Of a stretch of DNA of 18,212 nucleotides, positions 1 to 6,382 are shown piece by piece; position 1 is the first letter of the stretch, and each line of letters begins with the position of its first letter. Below the pieces are notes generated by a model. That model searched no databases. It was not told the origin of the DNA and saw only the letters and a program-made list of their open reading frames with translations. The position numbers and the translations under genes are program-made. Location of the stretch: positions 1 to 18,212 of the forward strand of contig CAKTSO010000020.1 of NCBI GenBank assembly GCA_934613185.1. Reading direction: 5' to 3'. This DNA is from an uncultured Clostridia bacterium. GTDB taxonomy: Bacteria; Bacillota; Clostridia; Christensenellales; Maliibacteriaceae.

Positions 1-315
1 GGCGTAGGACGCGAGGATCGCCGTCAAAAATCCGGCGAACGAATAGCCGATCGCCCCGGCGACGGCGGCGGACAACACGCACACCGGCAGCGTTTCAAAC
101 GCAAGCGACACTGCCGCGCCGATGACCGCGCCGATCAAAATGGAGTCGGCGGACAGGACGTGCGCGATGCTCGTTAAGATCGAAAGCGCCGGGATGCGGG
201 CAAGCATGGCGACGAACAGCCCCAGAACGTAGGAGCAGAAATATCCCGCGCCCGCGTATTCCAGCGGCAGGCAGACGTATCGGGCGTAGGCGCTGCCGCC
301 GCTTCGCGCGGACAT
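1..315 (-). CDS. Membrane protein, N-terminal part, possibly PTS EIIC-like
   Basis: An open frame of 105 codons runs from an ATG at 315 out of the left edge, so only the N-terminal part is visible. The start lies 3 bases after the argS stop and has an AGAGG-type ribosome binding site inside the argS 3' end, so the two are probably translationally coupled. After about 17 polar residues the protein is strongly hydrophobic, with helices around residues 22-45 and 56-75 and a further Ala/Gly-rich one to the end. The pattern YVLGLFVAML, then IGAVIGAAVSLAFETLP, then AGAIGYSFAG recalls the EIIC domain of the PTS_EIIC_2 family, but this is recognition from memory of a loose pattern. A generic small integral membrane protein is the alternative. 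That it is a coding region is fairly sure; the function is not. Confidence 0.55.
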   Translation of the reverse strand, partial: MSARSGGSAYARYVCLPLEYAGAGYFCSYVLGLFVAMLARIPALSILTSIAHVLSADSILIGAVIGAAVSLAFETLPVCVLSAAVAGAIGYSFAGFLTAILASYA

Positions 316-318
316 GGA

Positions 319-2025
319 TTACATCCTCTCCGGCGCGGCGACGCCGATAAGATACAGCGCGTTTTTCAAAATGCCGCGGCAGGCGCGGGTGACGGCAAGG
401 CGCGCGGCAGTCTCGCCCGCGTCGTCCGACAGAATGCGGTGCTCGTAATAGAAGCGGTTGTAGGCCTGCGCGACCTCGACGGCGTAGCGGACGATGCGGC
501 AGGGCTCGTATTCGTGCGCCGCGTCGAGCACGACGTCGCCGAAGCGGGCCAGGACGCTCAAAAGCGCCTGCGATTCTTCGTCGTCCAGCTTCGCGTAATC
601 GGGCGCGGCGGCGGGGACGTTCTCCGCCTTTTTCAAAACGCTGCAGATGCGCGCGTGGGTGTACTGCACATACGGGCCGGTCTCGCCCTCGAAGTTGAGC
701 GCACGGTCGTAGGAGAAGGTGATGTCCTTGATGCGGGCGTTGAACAGCGTGTTGAACACGACCGCGCCCACGCCGACCTGGCGGGCGATCTCGTCCGCGT
801 TTTCCAGATCGGGATTCTTTTCTTTCATGATCTCGGCGGCTTTTTCAATCGCCTTTTGCAGCACTTCTTCCAGGAAGACGACCTTGCCGTGACGCGTGGA
901 GAGCGTGCCGTCCTGCAGGGAGACCATGCCGAAGGCGACGTGGACAAGATCCTTCGACCATTCGTAGCCCATCTTTTCGATGACCTTGAACCACTGCGCA
1001 AAGTGCAGGTTCTGCTGATAGGCCACGACGTAGAGGCACTTGGCGAAGTCGTAGGTGTCCTTGCGATACAGCGCGGCGGCGATGTCGCGCGTGGCGTAGA
1101 GCGTCGCGCCGTCGGCCTTTAGGATCATGCACGGAGGCATATTGCAGTCGGAAAGATCGACGACCTTCGCGCCCCGGCTTTCGACGAGAAGGCCTTTTTC
1201 GGTCAGTTCATCGATGACGCGGTCCATCTTGTCGTTATAGAAGCTCTCGCCCGCGTAGGAATCGAAATGCACGTCCAGAAGGTCGTACACGCGCGCGACC
1301 TCGCGCAGCGTGATCTCGCGGAACCAGTCGAACAGGCGCATGGCCTCGGGGTCGCCCTGCTCGATCTTCAAAAACCAGGCGCGCGCCTCTTCGTTCAAAG
1401 ACTCGTCACGTTCCGCCTCGTTGTGGAAACGGACGTAGATGTCAAGCAGCGCGCGGACGCCGTCGCGTTCGATCGTCTTTTCGTCGCCCCATTTTTTGTA
1501 GGCGACGATGAGCTTGCCGAACTGCGTGCCCCAGTCGCCCAGATGGTTGATGCCGACGGACTTGTAGCCGATGAAGTTGTAAATGCGGTACAGCGAATTG
1601 CCGATGACGGTGCTGGACAGATGGCCGATGTGGAACGGCTTTGCGATGTTGATCGACGAATAGTCAAGGCACACCACGCGGCCGCGGCCTTCGTTGCATT
1701 TGCCGTAATCGTCGCCTTCTGCGGCGATCTTTTCCAGCGTCGTGCGGGCGAAATTCTCACGGTCGAGGAAAAAGTTCAGATAGCCGCCGACGCATTCCAC
1801 GCGGGCAAGATACGCGGGGACGCCCTGCGCGTCGATCGCCTCTTTGAGCGACGCGGCGATCATGGGCGGCGCCTTGCGCATCGTGCGCGCCAGTTTGAAG
1901 CACGGCAGCGCGTAATCGCCGAGCGCGCGCTCGGGCGGCGTCTCGAAGAGCGCCTCATATTCTTCCGCCGAAAGCGCGTCGTTTGCCGCGTTCAGCAGTT
2001 TTGCGATTTCAAGTGCAAAATCCAT
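319..2025 (-). CDS. argS: Arginyl-tRNA synthetase
   Basis: Class I aminoacyl-tRNA synthetase that charges tRNA-Arg with arginine in the cytoplasm. The product is 568 residues, the usual size. Visible parts are the N-terminal ArgRS domain (about residues 1-95), DYSSINIAKPFHIGH with the HIGH motif at 132-135, GDWGTQFGKL in the catalytic core, LSTRHGKVV in the KMSKS position (degenerate, as in many ArgRS), and the C-terminal anticodon-binding domain with ETGPYVQYTHAR. Two small departures are seen near HIGH: DYSSI where Pro is common after SS, and HLSST where HLRST is common. The frame is open to 2139, but the ATG at 2025 is preferred: it begins the family N-terminus and has GGGAG about 10 bases upstream, while the extension overlaps the promoter and the upstream terminator. 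It has its own promoter and leads into the partial membrane protein gene. Confidence 0.95.
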   Translation of the reverse strand: MDFALEIAKLLNAANDALSAEEYEALFETPPERALGDYALPCFKLARTMRKAPPMIAASLKEAIDAQGVPAYLARVECVGGYLNFFLDRENFARTTLEKIAAEGDDYGKCNEGRGRVVCLDYSSINIAKPFHIGHLSSTVIGNSLYRIYNFIGYKSVGINHLGDWGTQFGKLIVAYKKWGDEKTIERDGVRALLDIYVRFHNEAERDESLNEEARAWFLKIEQGDPEAMRLFDWFREITLREVARVYDLLDVHFDSYAGESFYNDKMDRVIDELTEKGLLVESRGAKVVDLSDCNMPPCMILKADGATLYATRDIAAALYRKDTYDFAKCLYVVAYQQNLHFAQWFKVIEKMGYEWSKDLVHVAFGMVSLQDGTLSTRHGKVVFLEEVLQKAIEKAAEIMKEKNPDLENADEIARQVGVGAVVFNTLFNARIKDITFSYDRALNFEGETGPYVQYTHARICSVLKKAENVPAAAPDYAKLDDEESQALLSVLARFGDVVLDAAHEYEPCRIVRYAVEVAQAYNRFYYEHRILSDDAGETAARLAVTRACRGILKNALYLIGVAAPERM

Positions 2026-2065
2026 GGCTGATGAACTCCCTCTATTTATAGGTATAAACACCTCT

Positions 2066-2094
2066 ATTTTACCACGTTTCGGCGGCGTTGGGAA
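2066..2094 (-). promoter_or_regulatory. Sigma-A-like promoter for argS
   Basis: On the minus strand, TTCCCA (2089-2094) and TAAAAT (2066-2071) are separated by 17 bases, with a TGG just before the -10 that makes it an extended -10. It sits 40 bases upstream of the argS ATG and downstream of the terminator of the response regulator gene. The -35 matches TTGACA at four of six positions. Confidence 0.55.
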
Positions 2095-2110
2095 AGCCCC
2101 CGAATCAAAG

Positions 2111-2152
2111 AAAAAAGGCGCGCCGCCCCCGTTTTTCAAGGGAAGACGCGCC
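2111..2152 (-). terminator. Intrinsic terminator after the response regulator gene
   Basis: On the minus strand, GGCGCG (2147-2152) pairs with CGCGCC (2117-2122), with further CCC/GGG pairing inside, and is followed by six T (2111-2116). It lies just after the stop of the response regulator and separates it from argS. Confidence 0.8.
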
Positions 2153-2161
2153 GAAAGACGC

Positions 2162-2869
2162 TCAGTCGCCGTCGATCATGCGGTATCCGACGCCGACCTC
2201 CGTGAAGATATACGTCGGTTCGGCGGGGTTTTTCTCGATCTTGCGGCGGATGTTGGCCATGTTGACGCGGAGAATCTGGTTGTCCCCGCGCGAGGCCGGC
2301 CCCCAAAGCTCGCGCAGAAGATAGTCGTACGTCAGAACTTTCCCGGCGTAGCGTCCCAAAAGCGCGACGATGCGGTATTCGTTCTGCGTCAGATGCACGT
2401 TTTCGCCGTCGATGTAGACGTGATGCTTGTCGTAGTCGATCGTCATGCCGCCGGCGTGGAACTTGCCGCTTTTGGCGACGCTCGGGTTCGTGTTCTGCGT
2501 GCGCGTGTGGCGGATGGCCGTGCGGATGCGGGCGAGAAGCTCGTCCGTGCCGAAGGGCTTTGTGATGTAATCGTCCGCCCCCAGGTCGAGCGCGGCGACC
2601 TTGTCTTTTTCGTACGTCCGCGCGGAGACGACGACGATCGGCAGATGCGACCATTCGCGCACGGTGCGGATGACCTGAAGCCCGTCCATGTCCGGCAGCC
2701 CGAGATCGAGAATGATCAGATTCGGGCAGTGCGACGAGATCATCGACAACGCCTCTTTGCCGCTGTCGGCGTAGAGCACGTCGTAGCCGTTGGCGGACAA
2801 AATCGCGCCGATGAAACTGCTGATGCTGCGTTCGTCCTCGATGATGAGGATCTTGTCTTTAATGCTCAA
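2162..2869 (-). CDS. KdpE-like OmpR-family response regulator
   Basis: A cytoplasmic DNA-binding response regulator of 235 residues. The receiver domain (about 5-118) shows the acidic pair E11/D12, phospho-acceptor D55 in LIILDLGLPD, S82 and K104 in ITKPFG. The C-terminal winged-helix domain (about 130-232) contains LTQNEYRIVALL and the VGYRMI ending typical of the OmpR/PhoB class. The receiver sequence is closest, from memory, to KdpE. The start is a TTG at 2869, chosen because GGGAGG stands 8 bases upstream and the protein then begins normally for the family; no suitable ATG is nearby. It lies 43 bases after the stop of the sensor kinase gene and is presumably co-transcribed with it. No potassium transporter gene is visible, so the target is not known from this window. 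Confidence 0.88.
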   Translation of the reverse strand: MSIKDKILIIEDERSISSFIGAILSANGYDVLYADSGKEALSMISSHCPNLIILDLGLPDMDGLQVIRTVREWSHLPIVVVSARTYEKDKVAALDLGADDYITKPFGTDELLARIRTAIRHTRTQNTNPSVAKSGKFHAGGMTIDYDKHHVYIDGENVHLTQNEYRIVALLGRYAGKVLTYDYLLRELWGPASRGDNQILRVNMANIRRKIEKNPAEPTYIFTEVGVGYRMIDGD

Positions 2870-2912
2870 AATCAGGGCCTCCCGATTGTAAGATTCGGAA
2901 TGTTGCGAAAAG

Positions 2913-3995
2913 TTACTGCGCCGCGGCGGAAAGCGGCAGCGTGAAGGTGAAGCGCGCGCCCGCGCCGGGGACGTTTTCGGCGGTCATTTCGCCGCCGTGG
3001 GCGTGGATGATCGACATGCAGACCGAAAGGCCGATGCCCATGTTGCGCGAGTCGTCGGAATGGACGAAATAGCCTTCGAACAGGCGGGGCAGATCCTCCG
3101 GCGCAATGCCCTGCCCGTTATCGGTGATCATGAAGACGGCCTGCGCGCCGCGGCTTCGCAGCGTCACGTCCGCGCATGTCGTGGTCTTGCCGTGCAGCGC
3201 GGCGTTTTCAAGGACGTTGATGATGACCTGTTCGATGAGCGTCGCGTCCATGGGGATGAAGAGCATCTCGTCCGGGACGCTCACGCGCACGCGAATTTCC
3301 GGAAACCGCTTTTTAAACTTGCGGACCGATTCGTCGATGATCTCTTCGCCCAGCTCCGGCTCGGTCTTAAGATGCGTGGCCTGGCTGTCGATCCGCGTGA
3401 TCGACAAAAGATTTTCCACGATGCGGATGAGCCATTGCGCGTCGTCGCGCACACCCACGAGAAGCTCCCGCTTTTTTTCGGGAGAAAGCGTGTCCTCGTT
3501 TTCCAAAACGGCGTTCGTCGAGCCGATGATCGACGTAAGCGGCGTGCGAAGGTCGTGCGACACGGCGCGAAGCAGATTGGCGCGCATTTTTTCCTGCTGC
3601 GTTTCGGCGCGCATTTTCTCCGCCTGCTTGATGCGCGTCGTCATCGCGCAGGTCAGAATCGACGAGGCGAGCATGATCGTGAAGCACAGAGGATACCCGC
3701 TCATCGTGAAGTTCAGTTTCAAATACGGATAGGTAAACACGCAGTTGGCGACGATCGTTCCCAAAAGCGACGCGGCGAAGCCGTAGAAATACCCGTCCGT
3801 GCAGCGGGAGATCACAAGCACCGCGAATACGAAGATCAGCGGAACGTGCGAATCCTCTCCGACGAAGACCAGCTGCAGCACGAGGCACAAAAGACATGCC
3901 GCGGCGAACACGCCGAGCGTCAGGAATGTGTCGCGCGTCGACAGGGGAAAATGCGTGCGGAAGAATGAATCGTTTTTGCGGGACGTCGTTTTCAT
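2913..3995 (-). CDS. KdpD-like sensor histidine kinase (short form)
   Basis: A membrane sensor kinase of 360 residues that would phosphorylate the downstream response regulator. Four hydrophobic helices lie at about 23-45, 51-64, 70-89 and 101-120, in the arrangement of the DUF4118 membrane domain of KdpD. These are followed by the dimerisation and phospho-acceptor box with H147 in VSHDLRTPLTSIIG, the N box around N260-N264, the G1 box TDNGQG (291-296) and the G2 box GIGLS (320-324). The large N-terminal KdpD and universal-stress-like domains of full-length KdpD are absent. The frame is open to 4127, but the ATG at 3995 has GGAGG 9 bases upstream and the extension has no protein-like character. 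The signal sensed may be potassium, turgor or something else. Confidence 0.88.
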   Translation of the reverse strand: MKTTSRKNDSFFRTHFPLSTRDTFLTLGVFAAACLLCLVLQLVFVGEDSHVPLIFVFAVLVISRCTDGYFYGFAASLLGTIVANCVFTYPYLKLNFTMSGYPLCFTIMLASSILTCAMTTRIKQAEKMRAETQQEKMRANLLRAVSHDLRTPLTSIIGSTNAVLENEDTLSPEKKRELLVGVRDDAQWLIRIVENLLSITRIDSQATHLKTEPELGEEIIDESVRKFKKRFPEIRVRVSVPDEMLFIPMDATLIEQVIINVLENAALHGKTTTCADVTLRSRGAQAVFMITDNGQGIAPEDLPRLFEGYFVHSDDSRNMGIGLSVCMSIIHAHGGEMTAENVPGAGARFTFTLPLSAAAQ

Positions 3996-4117
3996 GGGAT
4001 TTTGCCTCCGGGAAAGAGAAACTGCGCCGCGTCCGCGGCCCGAACGTTCCGTCTTGCGCGGCGTTCGCGCGATAAGAAGATGGGTGAGCGTTCGCGCGAA
4101 CGTCATACAATAAGGAA

Positions 4118-4123
4118 AGTATA
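4118..4123 (-). promoter_or_regulatory. Candidate -10 box for the sensor kinase operon
   Basis: TATACT on the minus strand, about 120 bases upstream of the kinase ATG. No good -35 hexamer is seen at 15-18 bases (the best is GTTCTT at 16), so the promoter may be weak or activator-dependent. It diverges from the decarboxylase promoter. Confidence 0.35.
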
Positions 4124-4191
4124 GCACGCGGGGCTGTTAAAGAACTGCTAAAAAGCCGAAATTCAAGCTACCGATGCGCGCTCATATCCGA

Positions 4192-4197
4192 TATAAT
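4192..4197 (+). promoter_or_regulatory. Candidate -10 box for the decarboxylase subunit operon
   Basis: A perfect TATAAT 62 bases before the ATG of the beta subunit gene. The -35 region at the right distance (TACCGA) is poor. The divergent region 3996-4259 otherwise shows no clear operator or riboswitch. Confidence 0.4.
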
Positions 4198-4259
4198 AAC
4201 ACTATTGCCATGCCCGCACAAAGGCACGCGGCCAATCGGCCTCGGGCGCGGGGGAAAGG

Positions 4260-5405
4260 ATGAAGAATCGGCACATGGAAGTATTATACGAAAACATTCT
4301 GATGCTTGACTGGAAACAGGTCGTCATGTGGATCATCGGCGGGGTCCTGATCTATCTTGCGATCAAAAAACAGATGGAGCCGTCGCTGCTTTTGCCGATG
4401 GGCTTCGGCGCCATTTTGGTCAACCTTCCGCTGTCCGGCGCGGTCACGCAGATCTACGAAAGCGGCACAGAAATCGGCGTTTTGGACGAACTGTTCAGCG
4501 CCGGCATCGCCAACGAGCTTTTCCCGCTGATTCTGTTTATCGGCATCGGCGCGATGATCGACTTCGGCCCGCTTTTGTCCAACCCGAAGCTCATGATCTT
4601 CGGTGCGGCGGCGCAGTTCGGCATCTTCTTCACGCTCTGCATGGCGGCGCTTTTGGGCTTTGAGCTGAAGGACGCGGCGTCCATCGCCATCATCGGCGCG
4701 GCGGACGGCCCCACGTCGATCTTTGTGGCGCAGTATTTGAACTCCAACTACACCGGCGCGATTATGGTCGCGGCCTATTCGTACATGGCGCTCGTGCCGA
4801 TCATCCAGCCGCCCGTCATTCGGCTTTTGACGACGAAAAAAGAGCGCATGATCCGCATGCCCTACGAACCCAAAGAGGTTTCGAAAACCACGCGCATTCT
4901 CTTCCCGATCATCATCACCGTCATCGCGGGCCTTGTCGCGCCGCGCAGCGTCGCGCTCGTCGGCTTTTTGATGTTCGGCAATCTGATTCGCGAATGCGGC
5001 GTGCTGGACAATCTTTCCGAGACGGCGCAGAAGGTGCTCGCCAACCTCGTGACGATCTTCCTCGGGATTACGATCGCCACGAAGATGCAGGCGGAGTATT
5101 TCCTGAGCGTCGAGACGCTGATGATCATGGGCTTGGGGCTCGTGGCGTTCATCTTCGACACGGCGGGCGGCGTGCTGTTCGCCAAGTTCCTCAACCTGTT
5201 CTCCAAAAAGAAGATCAACCCCATGATCGGCGCGGCGGGCATTTCCGCCTTCCCGATGTCGGCGCGCGTGGTGCATAAGATGGGTTTGAAGGAGGACAGC
5301 CAGAACTTCCTTTTGATGCATACCATCGGCGTCAATGTCTCCGGCCAGGTCGCCTCCGTCATCGCGGGCGGGCTGATCCTGAGCCTCGTGATGAAGGTTC
5401 TGTGA
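4260..5405 (+). CDS. oadB: Sodium-translocating decarboxylase, beta subunit
   Basis: Integral membrane subunit of the biotin-dependent Na+-pumping decarboxylases (oxaloacetate, methylmalonyl-CoA or glutaconyl-CoA type). It decarboxylates the carboxybiotin delivered by the alpha subunit and couples this to Na+ export. The 381 residues match the family length and carry about nine hydrophobic segments. Hallmarks are IIGAADGPTSIF, with D149 matching the essential aspartate of OadB, and the C-terminal pair NPMIGAAGISAFPMSARV and HTIGVNVSGQVASVIAGG. The ATG at 4260 has GGGG about 5 bases upstream; an in-frame ATG at 4275 is an alternative start. A tiny gamma-like gene follows 19 bases downstream. 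No alpha subunit or biotin carrier gene is near, so the substrate cannot be told from context. Confidence 0.93.
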   Translation: MKNRHMEVLYENILMLDWKQVVMWIIGGVLIYLAIKKQMEPSLLLPMGFGAILVNLPLSGAVTQIYESGTEIGVLDELFSAGIANELFPLILFIGIGAMIDFGPLLSNPKLMIFGAAAQFGIFFTLCMAALLGFELKDAASIAIIGAADGPTSIFVAQYLNSNYTGAIMVAAYSYMALVPIIQPPVIRLLTTKKERMIRMPYEPKEVSKTTRILFPIIITVIAGLVAPRSVALVGFLMFGNLIRECGVLDNLSETAQKVLANLVTIFLGITIATKMQAEYFLSVETLMIMGLGLVAFIFDTAGGVLFAKFLNLFSKKKINPMIGAAGISAFPMSARVVHKMGLKEDSQNFLLMHTIGVNVSGQVASVIAGGLILSLVMKVL

Positions 5406-5424
5406 GGTTTGAAAGGAGAAAACC

Positions 5425-5574
5425 ATGACGAACATCGAAACTTTCCGCATCTGCCTCGGCATTTTGGCAAAGGGCATGGCGGGCGTGCTGATCGTCGCCG
5501 CCGTGATCATTTTATGCATGATGGCGCTCAACCGCTTTACGCGCGATAAAACCGAAACGCCGGACGAAAAATAA
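5425..5574 (+). CDS. Small OadG-like gamma subunit of the decarboxylase
   Basis: A 49-residue ORF with GGAG 8 bases before its ATG, starting 19 bases after the beta subunit gene. It has a single hydrophobic helix at about residues 17-36 (GMAGVLIVAAVIILCMMAL), a basic end to the helix (NRFTR) and a short charged tail ending in EK. Membrane anchor followed by a short polar tail is the plan of OadG-family gamma subunits, which assemble with the beta subunit and help hold the alpha subunit. It is shorter than the usual 80 or more residues and lacks the long Pro/Ala tail and the metal-binding His cluster. The assignment rests on position and topology, not on sequence motifs. Confidence 0.65.
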   Translation: MTNIETFRICLGILAKGMAGVLIVAAVIILCMMALNRFTRDKTETPDEK

Positions 5575-5588
5575 AGCGAAAAATCGCG

Positions 5589-5628
5589 GGAAAAACCGTA
5601 AAAATATGGGATTTCACGGCTTTTTGCC
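5589..5628 (+). terminator. Weak terminator-like hairpin after the decarboxylase genes
   Basis: AAAAACCGT pairs with ACGGCTTTTT around an A-rich loop, with one mismatch, giving a hairpin with a run of five T. The stem is short and imperfect. It stands between the gamma-like gene and the pyr promoter. Confidence 0.4.
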
Positions 5629-5639
5629 ATTTCGATCCG

Positions 5640-5668
5640 TTGACAGCGCATGGCGAGCGTGATAGAAT
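5640..5668 (+). promoter_or_regulatory. Sigma-A promoter of the pyrR-uraA operon
   Basis: A perfect -35 TTGACA (5640-5645) and a -10 TAGAAT (5663-5668) are separated by exactly 17 bases. Transcription would begin near 5675 and run through the PyrR leader. Confidence 0.85.
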
Positions 5669-5679
5669 CTAACACGGTT

Positions 5680-5718
5680 AAGGTCTTTAAGACGGTCCCG
5701 CGAGGCTGCAAGACGAAA
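5680..5718 (+). promoter_or_regulatory. PyrR-binding anti-antiterminator in the pyr leader
   Basis: The leader contains TTTAAGACGGTCC followed by GCGAGGCTGCAAGAC, matching the conserved PyrR binding loop known from Bacillus pyr leaders (TTTAA, then a GTCC, GAGGCTG and AAG pattern). GTCTT (5683-5687) pairs with AAGAC (5710-5714) as the basal stem, and CGGTCC faces AGGCTG above it. When UMP-bound PyrR holds this structure, the antiterminator cannot form and the downstream terminator stops transcription. The layout of promoter, this element, terminator and pyrR is that of a classic attenuator. Confidence 0.85.
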
Positions 5719-5769
5719 CCATCACGCGTCGTCATGAACGAAGTTGTCATGAATGAATTTGATGTGTTT

Positions 5770-5796
5770 GCCCTGCCGCGCGCGGCAGGGCTTTTT
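5770..5796 (+). terminator. Pyrimidine attenuator terminator upstream of pyrR
   Basis: An 11-base perfect inverted repeat with no loop spacer (GCCCTGCCGCG, 5770-5780, and its complement to 5791) is followed by five T. It lies about 35 bases before the pyrR ATG and downstream of the PyrR binding site, so it is the regulated terminator of the leader. Confidence 0.88.
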
Positions 5797-5830
5797 CTTT
5801 GGGCCGAAATGCGAAAAAGGGGGCGGACCG

Positions 5831-6370
5831 ATGCGCGTCAAATCCGTGGTAATGGACGACAAAACAATGAAGCGCGCGCTCATTCGCATGAGCCATGAGA
5901 TCATCGAGCGCTATCACGGCGTCGGGGACGTCTGCCTCGTGGGCATCCGCCGCCGCGGGGTGCCGCTGGCACGCACGATCGCGCTGATTATCGAGCAGGT
6001 CGAGGGGACGGCGCTTCCCGTCGGGATGCTCGACATCACGCACTATCGCGACGATCTGTCGGAGCTCGGCGACATGCCGACGATCAACGCAAGCGACATT
6101 CCCTTCGACGTGACGGGCAAGCAGATCGTCCTGGTCGACGACGTGATCTACACCGGGCGCACCTGCCGCGCGGCGATCGACGCCGTCTTTGAACTCGGGC
6201 GCCCCGCGAGCATTGCGCTGGCCGTCATGGTCGACCGCGGGCACAGGGAGCTTCCCATCAAGCCCGATTTCGTCGGGAAAAACATCCCGACGTCACACAA
6301 TGAGGTCGTATCCGTCAATCTCCGCGAGATCGACGGCGAGACAAATATATCGATTCTGGAAAAAGAATAA
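5831..6370 (+). CDS. pyrR: PyrR, pyr operon RNA-binding attenuator / uracil phosphoribosyltransferase
   Basis: A bifunctional cytoplasmic protein: UMP-dependent RNA-binding regulator of pyr genes with a phosphoribosyltransferase fold that often retains uracil PRTase activity. At 179 residues it has the standard length. The N-terminal DDKTMKRALIRMSHEIIER resembles the start of Bacillus PyrR. GIRRRGVPLA (38-47) is the PRPP-loop region, and the PRPP-binding motif is VDDVIYTGRT (102-111). The ATG at 5831 is chosen because a purine-rich GGGGG stands about 8 bases upstream; the open frame further upstream crosses the attenuator terminator. Its own leader carries the PyrR binding site, so it is autoregulated. 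The uracil permease gene follows after 12 bases. Confidence 0.95.
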   Translation: MRVKSVVMDDKTMKRALIRMSHEIIERYHGVGDVCLVGIRRRGVPLARTIALIIEQVEGTALPVGMLDITHYRDDLSELGDMPTINASDIPFDVTGKQIVLVDDVIYTGRTCRAAIDAVFELGRPASIALAVMVDRGHRELPIKPDFVGKNIPTSHNEVVSVNLREIDGETNISILEKE

Positions 6371-6382
6371 GGAGGCACACAA

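Noticed and set aside
2026..2065. T-box or other riboswitch in the argS leader
   Set aside because: The leader is only about 40-50 bases and lacks the T-box sequence; it shows only a short AGGT/ACCT inverted repeat.
4284..5750. Minus-strand 488-codon frame opposite the decarboxylase genes
   Set aside because: It is a His/Arg/Asp-rich shadow of the plus-strand beta subunit gene, whose family match is unambiguous.
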